NCBI GenBank assembly: GCA_015075375.1
Contig: JABTUM010000003.1
Location: 744,001-808,000 of the forward strand
DNA: 64,000 nucleotides
Direction of reading: 5' to 3'
Source of the DNA: Planctomycetota bacterium
Lineage (GTDB): Bacteria > Planctomycetota > SZUA-567 > H5-PLA8
Shown here piece after piece: positions 19,223-28,581 of this stretch. The notes under the pieces are model-generated. The model was not told the origin of the DNA and searched no databases. It saw nothing but the letters and a program-made list of their open reading frames with translations. The first letter of the stretch is position 1. Each line of letters starts with the position of its first letter. The translations under genes were made by a program, and so were the position numbers.

Positions 19223-19387
19223 TTACAGGGAGCGCATGATGCCGCGCAACTGCTCCCGCAGCGACGCCTTGATCATCCGGTCCAGGACGCGCTTCTGCTC
19301 GTCCGTGAAGATCGGCTTGCGACCGCGCTTACCGCCCTTGGTTGCGTTTGCCGCCTTTTTAACGCCCTTTTTTCGGCCGCGAGGCAT
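19223..19387 (-). CDS. 54-residue basic AT-hook-like protein
   Basis: A short gene below usual length cutoffs. The ATG at 19387 has a near-ideal ribosome site AAAAGGAGA with 8 bases of spacing. The product is very basic: an N-terminal Lys/Arg/Gly/Ala arm (MPRGRKKGVKKAANATKGG), then KRGRKP, which resembles an AT-hook core, then a helical tail DEQKRVLDRMIKASLREQ. This suggests a small nucleoid- or RNA-binding protein. It converges on cysH across a hairpin terminator. I do not recognise a named family. Confidence 0.7.
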   Translation of the reverse strand: MPRGRKKGVKKAANATKGGKRGRKPIFTDEQKRVLDRMIKASLREQLRGIMRSL

Positions 19388-19519
19388 GAATGCAGTCTCC
19401 TTTTAATTCGGAAGCGAGTTAAGGAACTCAAGGGTTCTACTCCGATGGCGGCGGGCTGTAAAGTGAGGTTTCGCCCGAAGTCGGTCCCGAATTTGAGCGT
19501 GGGGCGCGAAGGAAAATCG

Positions 19520-19525
19520 TATAAT
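19520..19525 (+). promoter_or_regulatory. candidate -10 box upstream of the HIT gene
   Basis: A perfect TATAAT lies about 130 bases before the HIT gene ATG. The best -35-like sequence, TTGAGC at 19493-19498, is 21 bases away, which is longer than normal spacing, so the promoter call is tentative. Confidence 0.35.
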
Positions 19526-19655
19526 ACCGGGCGGTAGAGCGCGTGCGGCGCATCGCGCTTCCCACGGAAACGCGATGCCCGGGCCGGTTTCGCCGGTGCG
19601 GCTTCCATGGAATTTAGGCCCGGCGACCGCACGACGAATAGCGCAGGGAGCTTTT

Positions 19656-20033
19656 ATGGCCGAGCCCGCGAATGTCGAATCGAACGCCGCGGCGGATTGC
19701 GTATTTTGCAGGATTGGCGCGCGACAACTGGAAGCGATGGTGGTGTACGAAGACCCCGAGATCATCGCGTTTCGGGATATAAATCCACAGGCCCCGGCGC
19801 ATGTCCTCATATCGCCCAAACGCCATTACGCGACGCTGTACGAATTCCAGCAGCAGGATCCCGCCCTGCTGGGCCGGTTGCTCGCCGCCGCGTTGCAGAT
19901 TGGCCAGCAGGAGCGGCTTGCCGCGCGCGGTTTCCGCCTGGTGCTCAATCACGGCGTCGAAGGCGGGCAAACCGTCCAGCACGTGCACCTGCATCTGCTC
20001 GGCGGCCGGCCGTTCAACTGGCCGCCGGGTTAG
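19656..20033 (+). CDS. HIT-family nucleotide hydrolase
   Basis: A 125-residue histidine-triad protein of the HinT type, acting on nucleoside phosphoramidates or similar nucleotides. It has the zinc-type N-terminal CVFCRI pair and the catalytic triad QHVHLHLLGG near residues 111-120. The ATG at 19656 follows AGGGAG at 19645-19650. An open frame extends upstream, but the ribosome site and family alignment support 19656. It stands alone, convergent with the protease gene, with 9 bases between stop codons. Confidence 0.93.
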   Translation: MAEPANVESNAAADCVFCRIGARQLEAMVVYEDPEIIAFRDINPQAPAHVLISPKRHYATLYEFQQQDPALLGRLLAAALQIGQQERLAARGFRLVLNHGVEGGQTVQHVHLHLLGGRPFNWPPG

Positions 20034-20042
20034 CGCCGCCCG

Positions 20043-20990
20043 TCACGGCGTCGCGCGGCGCCGTTCGAGGTACAGCATCCGCCCCGGCACATCCACATGG
20101 ACGGCATGCAGCGACTTCATGAATCCCAGGCCCACGATGTTGTACAAGCCCGCCAGATCTTCCCGCGCCAGAGGCGAACGGACCTCGGCGGCCTCCAACA
20201 CCCGGCCGTCGGCCTGCTCGAATTTCAGCGTCCCGAACTGCACGTCCTTGAAGACCGTTTCGCGAATCTCCACCCGGCGCGAGACCGAACCGTCGTTCAC
20301 CTGAGCGAATCCGCGCAGCGCGCCTCCGGCGCTTAAGCCCAATTCCTCGTGCGGCTTCATCGCCGCAAGTAGCAGCGTTTCGGCGCCGGTATCGAAAAGG
20401 AAGGACAGTCGCTGCCTGCCGTTGATCGTCACGAACGCGCGCGGACGCTGCTGCAGTTCGTGCGGCGCCCGGTGCATCGGCAAGGCTGCGCGTTCGATCT
20501 CCGGCGCCGGCGGCGGCAAGCGCATCCCCGCCGGCCAGACCAGCAGCCGGCCGTACGCGAACTCCAGCGTAAAGCGGCTGCGGCCCAGGAGGTCCATGCC
20601 CAGCAGGCACGCGATCTGCTCCAACGCTTGCCCGGGGCCGTGCTTGATGACGCCCAGCGGAACGTCTCGGTATTCGTGCGAGCCGAGCTTCAAGGAAGTC
20701 AGCAGCGCGCGTTGAGCGCCCAAGTCGCCGACAAACGCGCCGTTCAACTGCTGGGTGCCCAGAATCCGAAGCTCGGGAATCGTGACACGCGCGCGATTGG
20801 CCAAAGTAACTTCGGAGCCCGTATCGAGCAGCGCTTCGCAGTGCGCCGCGCCGTTGAGCGACACGTCCACGAATACCCGATTGGCGCGGATCGTGAACGG
20901 AAGGCCCGCGACCCCATCAGGAGGCTCGGGCGCGCCGGCCCAAGCCGAGACGGCCAGCAGAAGGATCCAACTACCCATGCGTAACGCCAC
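20043..20990 (-). CDS. secreted protein with two retropepsin-like aspartic protease domains
   Basis: A 315-residue protein with a signal peptide (ending near AWAGA, residue 20) and two clan-AA aspartic protease lobes. Lobe 1 has Asp56-Thr-Gly-Ser and a hydrophobic-hydrophobic-Gly motif CLLGMDLL near 128-135. Lobe 2 has Asp200-Thr-Gly-Ala and IVGLGFM near 290. Both lobes keep the catalytic DTG. Most bacterial members have one lobe and must dimerise, so this duplication could act as a monomer. The target is unknown; location should be periplasmic. A second in-frame ATG at 20978 is possible. Confidence 0.82.
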   Translation of the reverse strand: MALRMGSWILLLAVSAWAGAPEPPDGVAGLPFTIRANRVFVDVSLNGAAHCEALLDTGSEVTLANRARVTIPELRILGTQQLNGAFVGDLGAQRALLTSLKLGSHEYRDVPLGVIKHGPGQALEQIACLLGMDLLGRSRFTLEFAYGRLLVWPAGMRLPPPAPEIERAALPMHRAPHELQQRPRAFVTINGRQRLSFLFDTGAETLLLAAMKPHEELGLSAGGALRGFAQVNDGSVSRRVEIRETVFKDVQFGTLKFEQADGRVLEAAEVRSPLAREDLAGLYNIVGLGFMKSLHAVHVDVPGRMLYLERRRATP

Positions 20991-21340
20991 CGGAAGCTCC
21001 TGGTGCTAACCGCGCAATCAGGCTAAAGACGCCCGGCTCCCCCAGCCTATCAGAAGCCCAGACCGATCTATTCCGAACAGGCCTGAACGCGTGTAATTTA
21101 AGGTAAATGAAAGGGAGAAGGGTGCTTCGGCGAACCTGACCTAAGCCTTTTTATTAGCACAGCTTAGAAAAATGGTTTCCCTCTGCACGGGGTGCCGATT
21201 CGGTGTAATGGAATTAGCTACCCTTCCTTGCGAGGCAGGGTCTGGTTGCGTGGCTGGGCGAGGGCATGGCTTTCGCGGCCCGCAGCGAGGTCCCAAGAAC
21301 CAGGCATCTCTAAAGCTGTCCATACCTTAGGAGATTCTCC
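20991..21340. other. intergenic region, divergent, no gene seen
   Basis: This 350-base gap separates the minus-strand protease gene from the coiled-coil gene. It probably holds both promoters and a long leader for the downstream gene. I see several short GC-rich inverted segments, but no tRNA, riboswitch or clear -35/-10 pair that I can defend. AGGAG just before 21341 is the ribosome site. Confidence 0.5.
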
Positions 21341-24259
21341 ATGCCGTCATTCGGTACGCGGTGGATCAAGGTAAGCGGTCTATGCTCTTGTGGGTTGGCG
21401 TTGGCCATGCACATGTCGGCACAGGGCGAGGACGCTGGGACGACCCCTCCCGCCCCCGCCCAGCCCAATGGCGGCAACAATAAATCGCTGCAACTTCAGC
21501 AGCGCAAGGTCGGCACCCAGATCGACAAATCGGCCGAACAACTGCGCGAGGTTCTGGAAGAAGTGCGCCAGAACATGGGCGTGGAGCTCGAGAGCAAGGA
21601 AAAGGTCAAGCAGGCCTCGGACGTGCTCAAGGATATCTCCGAAAAGACCGTGCCGAAGGTGATCAACGACCTGAAGGAAGGCCAGAACCGCGACGCGCTG
21701 ACCGGTCAGGCGGCAATCAACAACGACCTCGTCAAGATCCTCAAGATGATGCAGAAGCAGTTGGCGCCGGCCGTGACGCGCAAGGCGCTGAGCGATGCGA
21801 TCAAGAAACAGAAGACGGCGCTGGATAAGACGAAGGAAACGCGCCTGACGCGCGAGAGCCTGGAAGGCAAGCCCAAGAGCCAGCTCACCGAAGAAGAACG
21901 CACCGCGCTGCACGAAGCTTCCGAAGACCAGAAGAAGGCCGCCGAGGAACTCGAGAAGGCCAAGCAGGAGCTGAAGGATCAGGTCGCGAACCTGAAGGAC
22001 AGCGATCCGGAAGCCGCCGAGAACGTCAAGAAGGCGCTCGATAAGCTTGAAAAGGCCGAGGCCGAGAACAAGGCCCGCGACGCGGCCAACGAGATCGCCG
22101 ACAACAAGCTCCGGCAGGCCGAAGCCAAGCAGGAAGAAGTCCTGGCCGCGCTGAAGAACGCCGAAGAACAACTCGACAAGAGCACCGATAAGGTGGGCAA
22201 GCTCGAAGAGAAGCTGGCCGACCTGAAGGATGCCAAGAAGCAGCAGGAGAAGGCGCACGCCGAAACCAAGAACCTCGACGGCCAGAACGAAGAAGAAATG
22301 AAGCGCGCCGCCGAAGACCAGGGCGATGTGTCCAAGAAGCTGAACGAACTGAAGGAAGAGGACCAAAAGCTGGCGGACGCGAGCAAGAAGTCGGACGAAG
22401 CCCGTAACGAGATTATCCGCGAAGAGAACAAGGAAGCGCTGAAGAATCAGGAAGAGGTGCTCAAAGCGCTGGACGAAGCGATCAAGGAGACCGAACAGGA
22501 TCTCGCGCAGGCGCAGAATGCGGAAGAGAAGGCCACGGAACTCGCCGAGCAGCTCGACAAGATAGGCGCGATGATGGAGAAGCAGCAGGACTTGGCCAAC
22601 AAGACCGACGATGCCAAGCCCGAGGATGCTCACGCGCTGGCCAAGCCGCAGGACGAACTGGCCAAGGACGCGGAGGCCGCGAAGTCGGAGATGCCCGAAG
22701 ACAAACGCACCGACGGCGAGAAAGCTCAGGAAGCCGCGCAGGCCGCGAAGATGGCCGAGCAGATCGCGCAGCAGGCCGAAAAGCAGGCGCAGGAGTCGGC
22801 CAAGTCGCAGGAACCCCAAGCCGCCGCCGAACAGGCCGCTCAAGCCGCCAAACAGGCCGAGCAGGTGGCGCAGCAAGCCGCGCAGCAGCAGCAGCAGGAA
22901 GCGCAGGCCAAGCCCAACGACGCGCAGGCCGCTCAGGAAGCCAAGCAGTCCCAGGAAGCGGCGCAGGAAGCCAAGCAGGCGGCGGAAGCCAGCCAGCAGG
23001 CGGCGCAGGAAGCCAAGCAGCAACAGCAGCAAGGTAATAAGGAAGCCGCTCAGAAGTCGGCCGAACAGGCCGCGCAGAAGGCGCAGGAAGCCGTCCAGGC
23101 CGCGCAAAAAGCGCAGCAGGGTCTGGAACAGCCCCAGGCGCAGGAAATGGCGCAAGCCCAGCAGGCCGCGCAAGAAGCTCAAGAAGCGGCGCAGAACGGC
23201 GAACAGGCTCAGCAGGCCGCACAGCAGGCTCAGCAAGCCGCGCAGCAGGCCGCGCAAGCCAGCCAGCAGGCGCAGCAGCACGCGCAGGCCAGCCAGCAGG
23301 CCGAACAGGCCGGCCAGAAGGAGCAGGCCGCATCCGAAAGCCAGAAGGCCCAGGAGGCCGCGATGAAGGCCGCCGAAGCCGCTCAGCAGGCCGCACAAGC
23401 CGCGCAGCAGGCGGCCAACGGCCAGCAGCAGGAACAAGCTGCCGCGCAGTCCGAAATGGCCGCGCAGCAGGCCGCCGCGCAAGCTCAGTCCGCCAGCCAG
23501 GAAAGCCCCTCGTCCGCGATGCAGCAGGCGATGCAGGCGATGCAGCAGGCCGCTCAGGCGCTGGCCAACCAGCAGCCGCAGCAGGCACATCAGCAACAGC
23601 AGGCGGCGATGCAGGCATTGCAGCAGGCGGCTCAGGCCACCGCTGCCGAACTGGCCCAGCTCGACATGCAGGCGGCCATGGAAGCCATGCAGGCGATGAT
23701 GGACAGCCTCGCGAATCAGGAAATGGCGATGGCGCAGAAGACCGCCCAGGCCGATTCGGCGCAGATGGCCCAGATGTCGCCGCAACAAGCCGCGATGGCA
23801 CAACAGGCCGCGCAGCAGGCGCAAATGGCCGCGATGCCGCAGTCCGCGCAGCAGGCCATGCAGCAGGCCGCACAGGCCATGCAGCAGGCCGCCCAAGCCA
23901 TGCAGCAGGGCCAGCAGGCGCAGGCCCAGGCGGCCCAGTCGCAAGCCATGGCCGCGATGCAGCAGGCCCAGCAGTCCATGTCCCAGGCGATGGCCCAGCA
24001 GCAGGGGCAGCAGCAATCGCAACAGGCCCAGCAGTCCCCGCAGCAGCAGCAAGGCGGCAAGCCGCACGACGCCGGTCCGGGCGGCTTCGCCTACGCCAAG
24101 GGCGGCCCGGCCAACCAGGAAGCCAACTGGGCCGTGGCGCTTCCGCCCAAGGATCGCGAAGAGGTCGAACAGGCGCTGAAGCAGAAGATGCCGTCGCAGT
24201 ACCGCCGGCACATCAGCCTCTACTACCAGAACCTCGCCGGCACGCAGTCCACCGAATAA
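21341..24259 (+). CDS. 972-residue secreted Ala/Gln-rich coiled-coil protein
   Basis: After a hydrophobic N terminus that may be a signal (residues 10-29), residues 50-430 form a long Lys/Glu/Leu/Ala coiled coil. Residues 430-920 are a low-complexity Ala/Gln repeat dominated by QQAAQ and AQEA blocks with interspersed Met. The last 60 residues are a normal globular-looking segment (KDREEVEQALKQKM, YRRHISLYYQNLAG). The ribosome site AGGAG is 8 bases from the ATG. Function is unknown; a structural or surface filament role fits. The tandem CAGGCC-type codons make the gene prone to length change. A strong terminator follows. Confidence 0.8.
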   Translation: MPSFGTRWIKVSGLCSCGLALAMHMSAQGEDAGTTPPAPAQPNGGNNKSLQLQQRKVGTQIDKSAEQLREVLEEVRQNMGVELESKEKVKQASDVLKDISEKTVPKVINDLKEGQNRDALTGQAAINNDLVKILKMMQKQLAPAVTRKALSDAIKKQKTALDKTKETRLTRESLEGKPKSQLTEEERTALHEASEDQKKAAEELEKAKQELKDQVANLKDSDPEAAENVKKALDKLEKAEAENKARDAANEIADNKLRQAEAKQEEVLAALKNAEEQLDKSTDKVGKLEEKLADLKDAKKQQEKAHAETKNLDGQNEEEMKRAAEDQGDVSKKLNELKEEDQKLADASKKSDEARNEIIREENKEALKNQEEVLKALDEAIKETEQDLAQAQNAEEKATELAEQLDKIGAMMEKQQDLANKTDDAKPEDAHALAKPQDELAKDAEAAKSEMPEDKRTDGEKAQEAAQAAKMAEQIAQQAEKQAQESAKSQEPQAAAEQAAQAAKQAEQVAQQAAQQQQQEAQAKPNDAQAAQEAKQSQEAAQEAKQAAEASQQAAQEAKQQQQQGNKEAAQKSAEQAAQKAQEAVQAAQKAQQGLEQPQAQEMAQAQQAAQEAQEAAQNGEQAQQAAQQAQQAAQQAAQASQQAQQHAQASQQAEQAGQKEQAASESQKAQEAAMKAAEAAQQAAQAAQQAANGQQQEQAAAQSEMAAQQAAAQAQSASQESPSSAMQQAMQAMQQAAQALANQQPQQAHQQQQAAMQALQQAAQATAAELAQLDMQAAMEAMQAMMDSLANQEMAMAQKTAQADSAQMAQMSPQQAAMAQQAAQQAQMAAMPQSAQQAMQQAAQAMQQAAQAMQQGQQAQAQAAQSQAMAAMQQAQQSMSQAMAQQQGQQQSQQAQQSPQQQQGGKPHDAGPGGFAYAKGGPANQEANWAVALPPKDREEVEQALKQKMPSQYRRHISLYYQNLAGTQSTE

Positions 24260-24280
24260 CCCGCGCCGTACGCTCGAAAC

Positions 24281-24310
24281 AAAACCCCCGGCTCATGGCC
24301 GGGGGTTTTT
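24281..24310. terminator. strong bidirectional rho-independent terminator
   Basis: AAAACCCCCGGC, a 5-base loop, then GCCGGGGGTTTTT. The GC stem is bordered by an A-run on one side and a T-run on the other, so it works in both directions. It lies between the coiled-coil gene (ends 24259) and the DUF58 gene (ends 24354), which converge here. Confidence 0.9.
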
Positions 24311-24353
24311 ATTGGATGCGCCTGCCTTAAGGTGGATGGACAACGCCAGCCGG

Positions 24354-25322
24354 TCAGTACATCCGCTCGCGTTTGTTCATGTAGGCCAGCAGCGCCGTGG
24401 AGAGCAGTTCGTCGGTGCTCAGCGGGACGAAATCGATATCCTGGGAACGGCAGTAACGCTTGATCGCGTTCACGTGCTCCCCCAGCGCGCGCTTATACGC
24501 TTCGCCGATGTAGCTCCCTTGCGCGGTCATGCGCTGGCCGGTCTCGGAGTCGACGAACTCGATATTCTCGCGGTAGGGAAACTCGCGCTCTTCCGGCGCC
24601 AGCAGGTGAAAGACGATCATCTCGTGCCGGCGCGCACGGAACCCCTTGAGCCCCGCGATGATCTTCGCGGTATCGTCCAGCAGGTCGCTGATCAGGATCA
24701 CCAGGCCGCGCCGCGCCAGCCGCTCGGGGAGCGCGCCGACGCCCTTCTCGGTATCCGTGCCGGCGTCGGGCTCGGCTTTCGCCAGGACGCTCAGCAGCCC
24801 GTGCAGGTGCATGTTTCCGCCGCGCGTGGGGATGACCTCCGGCGGCCCGTCGCGGAAAATCGCCAGTCCCGCCGCATCGCCTTGATTGATCATCAGGTAC
24901 GCGAACGCCGCGGCCAGATCGCGCGCATAGCGCCATTTCTGAATGCCGGGGCTGGGTTGCCCGTCCAGCCGCGCCCCCTCGCCGCCGAAGCGCATGCTCG
25001 ACGAACCGTCCAGCAAAATGTAGGAACGCGTGTTGGTCTGATCTTCGAACTGCTTGATGTACAACCGGTCGGTCTTCGCCGCGACCTTCCAGTCGATGAA
25101 CCGGAAAGGGTCGCCCTTGGCGTATTTGCGGTAGCTCGAAAACTCGCTCGAAAATCCGTGGTAAGGCGACTTATGCAGGCCGATCAAAAAACCTTCGACG
25201 ATGAAGCGCGCCACCAGTTCCAGATTGCTGACGCGCGCAAGTACTTTCGGATCGAGGAAGCGCGTGTCGCCGTCGAGCTTGCGGGGCTTCGTGCCGTCGG
25301 AGGTTGCAGCGGGCGTGGCCAT
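24354..25322 (-). CDS. DUF58 / von Willebrand A-like protein
   Basis: A 322-residue cytoplasmic protein of the DUF58 family. It shows the family core GFSSEFSSYRKYAKGDPFR followed by IDWKVAAKTDRLY, then LLDGSSSMRFG, which is the vWA metal-binding DxSxS motif. DUF58 proteins usually sit beside MoxR ATPases and membrane vWA proteins; none is adjacent here. Its closest neighbour is the convergent coiled-coil gene. The exact role is unknown. Confidence 0.88.
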   Translation of the reverse strand: MATPAATSDGTKPRKLDGDTRFLDPKVLARVSNLELVARFIVEGFLIGLHKSPYHGFSSEFSSYRKYAKGDPFRFIDWKVAAKTDRLYIKQFEDQTNTRSYILLDGSSSMRFGGEGARLDGQPSPGIQKWRYARDLAAAFAYLMINQGDAAGLAIFRDGPPEVIPTRGGNMHLHGLLSVLAKAEPDAGTDTEKGVGALPERLARRGLVILISDLLDDTAKIIAGLKGFRARRHEMIVFHLLAPEEREFPYRENIEFVDSETGQRMTAQGSYIGEAYKRALGEHVNAIKRYCRSQDIDFVPLSTDELLSTALLAYMNKRERMY

Positions 25323-25477
25323 GCCTTACGTGTATCCGCTGAGCGGCGTCCTGGCAAGGCGGCGTCTCAGGTATCGCAATTGAACCAGAATTAATTGCGG
25401 AAATGGGCGGTAACTTGAGCCCCTGCGTTCATTTGCATCAGGCCTTGCGGTGTACATAAAGCGAACCAAGGGAGAGC

Positions 25478-27313
25478 ATGATCATGGCCGTAAAGCTACG
25501 CGTCGGAATCGCATGGGTCGTAGTTCTGGCGCTCGCAGGCACCGTGTGCGCCGCGGAAACCTGGGTGACCGGCCCGTCGCACCGTGTGCTGCGGACCGAG
25601 AAAGCGCCGCAAGGCAGCGAACTTTGGGACGCCGCCACGCGCACGATCAAGCTCTTTGCCGCGCGTAACGAATTCGCGGCGTTTCAGATCGTCTTCCCCG
25701 GGCCGCGCCAAGGCGTCAACCTCGCCCCGTTCAAGCTGACAGGACCGGACGGCGCCACGCTGGAACACGTCGCGCTCCTGCGCGAGCATCACCTCAATAC
25801 CCCCGTGCTCTCGCAGTTCGGCAAGGACGAGCACCCCAAGGATGTCCTGTGGCTTAACGAACGCTGCAAAGAGTTGGGCGCGCCCCGCGAGTTCCCCGAA
25901 CTTCTCGTGCCGCTCGACGCCAAGAAGTACGGCGCGCCTTTCGATTGCGCGGAAGGCAAGAACGAACTCATCTGGGCGGATATCTTCGTGCCCGAAGACG
26001 CCAAGCCCGGCGTGTACAAAGCCGAATTCCAGGCCGGCGGCGAAAGCTTCAAGGTCGAACTGACCGTCTGGAACTTCACGCTGCCTTCGGTCAGCCACTT
26101 CCCGCAGTGGGCGTATATCGGGCCGGAGCAGATCTCCTGGGGCTTCGGGCAACCGCACCAGAAGATCCCCGAGATGCAGGACGCCTTCGACGCCTATTTC
26201 CAGATGGCGCACGACCACCGGTTGAGCCTGACCGAAGGCTTCGGCTACGACGAGGCCTACATCAAAGGCGCGAACCGGAAGTTCTACGACCACTACACGG
26301 GCAAGGCCTTCAAGGGACCCTTCGCGCCGGGCTTCGGATTCGAGCTGGTTCCGGTCGAAGAACAGTTCTTCGAACTGGTGAAGAAGGAAGGCTGGCTCAA
26401 TCGCGCCTTCGTGTACCTGATGGACGAACCGGGCTCCAAGGAGCAGTACGACGAGATCGTCGCGAAGGGCAAGGCCATCGCGGAGAAGACCGGCGGGAAG
26501 CTGATGCGCTTCGTCACCGAGCAATTCGAACCGAGCAAACCCGACTGGCCGCACCTCGACCAGGCCGTCGATGTCTTCTGCAGCGGCGCGATCCCGCCCG
26601 GCGATATTCCGGCCATCGAAGCGAAGGGCAACGTGGTCTGGACGTACAACGGTGGGCACATGGGTTCGGCCGCCATCGACGCGCCCGGACCGATCATGCG
26701 CTCGCATGCGTGGGCCGGCTTCGTCTCCGGCGCGCGCGCTTGGTTCTTCTGGGAAGCCGGGTACGTCGTCGACAAGCACAACAAATGGAAGGGCCAGAGC
26801 AAGAACATCAACGCCGATCCCGCCAAGTTCGTGACCGACGTTTGGAACAATCCACTCAACTTCGACGAGGCCGAGAAGCCGTACAAAGGCAAGAAGTATC
26901 CGGCCGACTGGTCGATCCGGATCAACGGCGACGGGCTGCTCTTCTATCCCGGCAAGGAAGCGGGCGTCAACGGCCCCATCGCCTCGTTCCGCCTCAAGGC
27001 GCTGCGACACGGCGCGCAGGATTTCGAATACCTGTACCTGCTGGAGAAAATGGGCAAGCGCGACGAAGCGTTCGCCGAAGCGAAGAAGCTCGTCGGCGGG
27101 GAGAGCGCTTCGACGGCCAGCAGCGACGGGCAGTCGGGGAAGCTCAAGCTCGATTACGATAAGGACGCCGCGCATTGGGAATCCGCGCGCGTGCGCCTCG
27201 GCCAGATGCTCCACGCCATCGGCGACGCGGCGATCCGTGCGAAGGTCCAGCCTTACAACCAGTACCCCAACCCGGTGGGCCACCCGGATTACTTCGGCGG
27301 CAAGCGGTACTGA
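25478..27313 (+). CDS. secreted DUF4091 glycoside-hydrolase-like protein
   Basis: A 611-residue protein with a signal peptide (hydrophobic stretch at residues 10-26, ending VCAAE). An N-terminal beta-sandwich-like part (30-200) is followed by a TIM-barrel-like region and a C-terminal DUF4091 segment (GLLFYPGKEAGV, SFRLKALRHGAQDFEYL). DUF4091 proteins are common in planctomycete polysaccharide use. Acidic residues in VYLMDEPGS are candidate catalytic groups. It starts at an ATG with GGGAG just upstream; a second ATG 6 bases later is possible. The substrate is unknown. Confidence 0.78.
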   Translation: MIMAVKLRVGIAWVVVLALAGTVCAAETWVTGPSHRVLRTEKAPQGSELWDAATRTIKLFAARNEFAAFQIVFPGPRQGVNLAPFKLTGPDGATLEHVALLREHHLNTPVLSQFGKDEHPKDVLWLNERCKELGAPREFPELLVPLDAKKYGAPFDCAEGKNELIWADIFVPEDAKPGVYKAEFQAGGESFKVELTVWNFTLPSVSHFPQWAYIGPEQISWGFGQPHQKIPEMQDAFDAYFQMAHDHRLSLTEGFGYDEAYIKGANRKFYDHYTGKAFKGPFAPGFGFELVPVEEQFFELVKKEGWLNRAFVYLMDEPGSKEQYDEIVAKGKAIAEKTGGKLMRFVTEQFEPSKPDWPHLDQAVDVFCSGAIPPGDIPAIEAKGNVVWTYNGGHMGSAAIDAPGPIMRSHAWAGFVSGARAWFFWEAGYVVDKHNKWKGQSKNINADPAKFVTDVWNNPLNFDEAEKPYKGKKYPADWSIRINGDGLLFYPGKEAGVNGPIASFRLKALRHGAQDFEYLYLLEKMGKRDEAFAEAKKLVGGESASTASSDGQSGKLKLDYDKDAAHWESARVRLGQMLHAIGDAAIRAKVQPYNQYPNPVGHPDYFGGKRY

Positions 27314-27378
27314 TCCGGCGCTTTGCGCGAACTTTGATGTGCGCTTAGAATGCGCGCATCACACGGAGATTCGCGCGC

Positions 27379-28575
27379 ATGGCATCCGCTGCTGACGTAC
27401 TGCTACTCGAAAACGGCGACCTGGAGACGATCACAAGGGGGCGGCTCGCGCGCGGACAACTCCTGGTGAAAGGCGGCCGCATTGCGGCGCTGGGCAAACG
27501 CGTGGCGGCCCCGCGCGGAGCGAAGCGGTTCGACCTGAAAGGCGCGTTCGTCACTCCGGGCCTGATCGACGCGCACAGCCACGTCGGCATGATGGAAGAC
27601 GGTGTCCCCGGCGACGGCGATTACAACGAATCCACCGACGCGATGACGCCCGACGTCATGGCGCTGGACGCCTTCCGCACCAGCGACGTGGCGCTGCGCG
27701 AGGCCGCCGAATCGGGCGTCACCGCCGCGTTCATCATGCCCGGCAGCGCCAACGTGATCGGTGGACTGTGCGCCATCGTCAAAACCTTCGGCCTGCGCTA
27801 TGCCGACTACATCGTGAATGCCGAAGCCGGATTCAAGATGGCGCTGGGTGAGAACCCCAAGCGCACGCACGGAGGCAAAGGCAAGCGGCCAGGCACCCGC
27901 ATGGGCATCGCCGCGATGATCCGGCAGGTCTTCGCCGACGCGGAAGCCTACGCCCAAAAGCGAACCAAACTCAAAAAGGGCGATCCGGCCGCACCGGACC
28001 TCAAGCTAGAATCCGTCGCGCGGATGCTGGCGGGCAAACTGACCTGCCGCTGCCACGCCCATCGCGGGTTCGACATGCTGGCCTTTATGCGCATCGCCGA
28101 CCGCTACAAATTTCGATACGTTTTCGAGCACGCAACCGAAGCGCTGGAAGTCATGGACGAACTGGCGGCGCGGAAGATCCCGATCGCCTTTGGACCCACC
28201 TTCGGATCGCGCGGCAAGATCGAGACGCAGTCGAAGGCCTGGTCCACGCCGGCAGCCGCCGCGAAAGCAGGCGTGCTCTGCGCGATCACCGGCGACCATT
28301 CGGTCACGCCGCTTCGGCATCTGTGCGTGTACGCGGCGCTGGCCGTGCGCGCGGGGCTCTCCAACGCCGATGCGCTCAAGACCATCACCATCAACCCCGC
28401 GAAGATTCTGGGCGTCGAGCACCGCTTGGGCTCGCTGGAGCCCGGCAAGGACGCCGACCTGGTCGTCTGGCCCGGCGATCCGCTCGATATCCGAAACGCG
28501 CCCACGCGCGTGATGATCGGCGGGCGCTGGGTTGACGAGTATCCGGTGCCGACCCCGGCGCTTTACCGCAAATAG
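27379..28575 (+). CDS. metal-dependent amidohydrolase
   Basis: A 398-residue amidohydrolase-superfamily enzyme, imidazolonepropionase/dihydroorotase-like in form. Metal ligands visible are HSH in DAHSHVGMMEDG, His in CRCHAHRGFD, His in VFEHATEALE and Asp in ITGDHSVTP. The C-terminal LEPGKDADLVVWPGDPL is the small beta-sandwich domain typical of the superfamily. The substrate cannot be told from sequence. It starts 65 bases after the DUF4091 gene. Confidence 0.87.
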   Translation: MASAADVLLLENGDLETITRGRLARGQLLVKGGRIAALGKRVAAPRGAKRFDLKGAFVTPGLIDAHSHVGMMEDGVPGDGDYNESTDAMTPDVMALDAFRTSDVALREAAESGVTAAFIMPGSANVIGGLCAIVKTFGLRYADYIVNAEAGFKMALGENPKRTHGGKGKRPGTRMGIAAMIRQVFADAEAYAQKRTKLKKGDPAAPDLKLESVARMLAGKLTCRCHAHRGFDMLAFMRIADRYKFRYVFEHATEALEVMDELAARKIPIAFGPTFGSRGKIETQSKAWSTPAAAAKAGVLCAITGDHSVTPLRHLCVYAALAVRAGLSNADALKTITINPAKILGVEHRLGSLEPGKDADLVVWPGDPLDIRNAPTRVMIGGRWVDEYPVPTPALYRK

Positions 28576-28581
28576 CCCCGC

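Noticed and set aside
21380..24211. A 943-residue Leu/Arg-rich minus-strand open frame over the coiled-coil gene
   Set aside because: It mirrors the CAG/GCC repeats of the sense gene and has a low-complexity, implausible composition.
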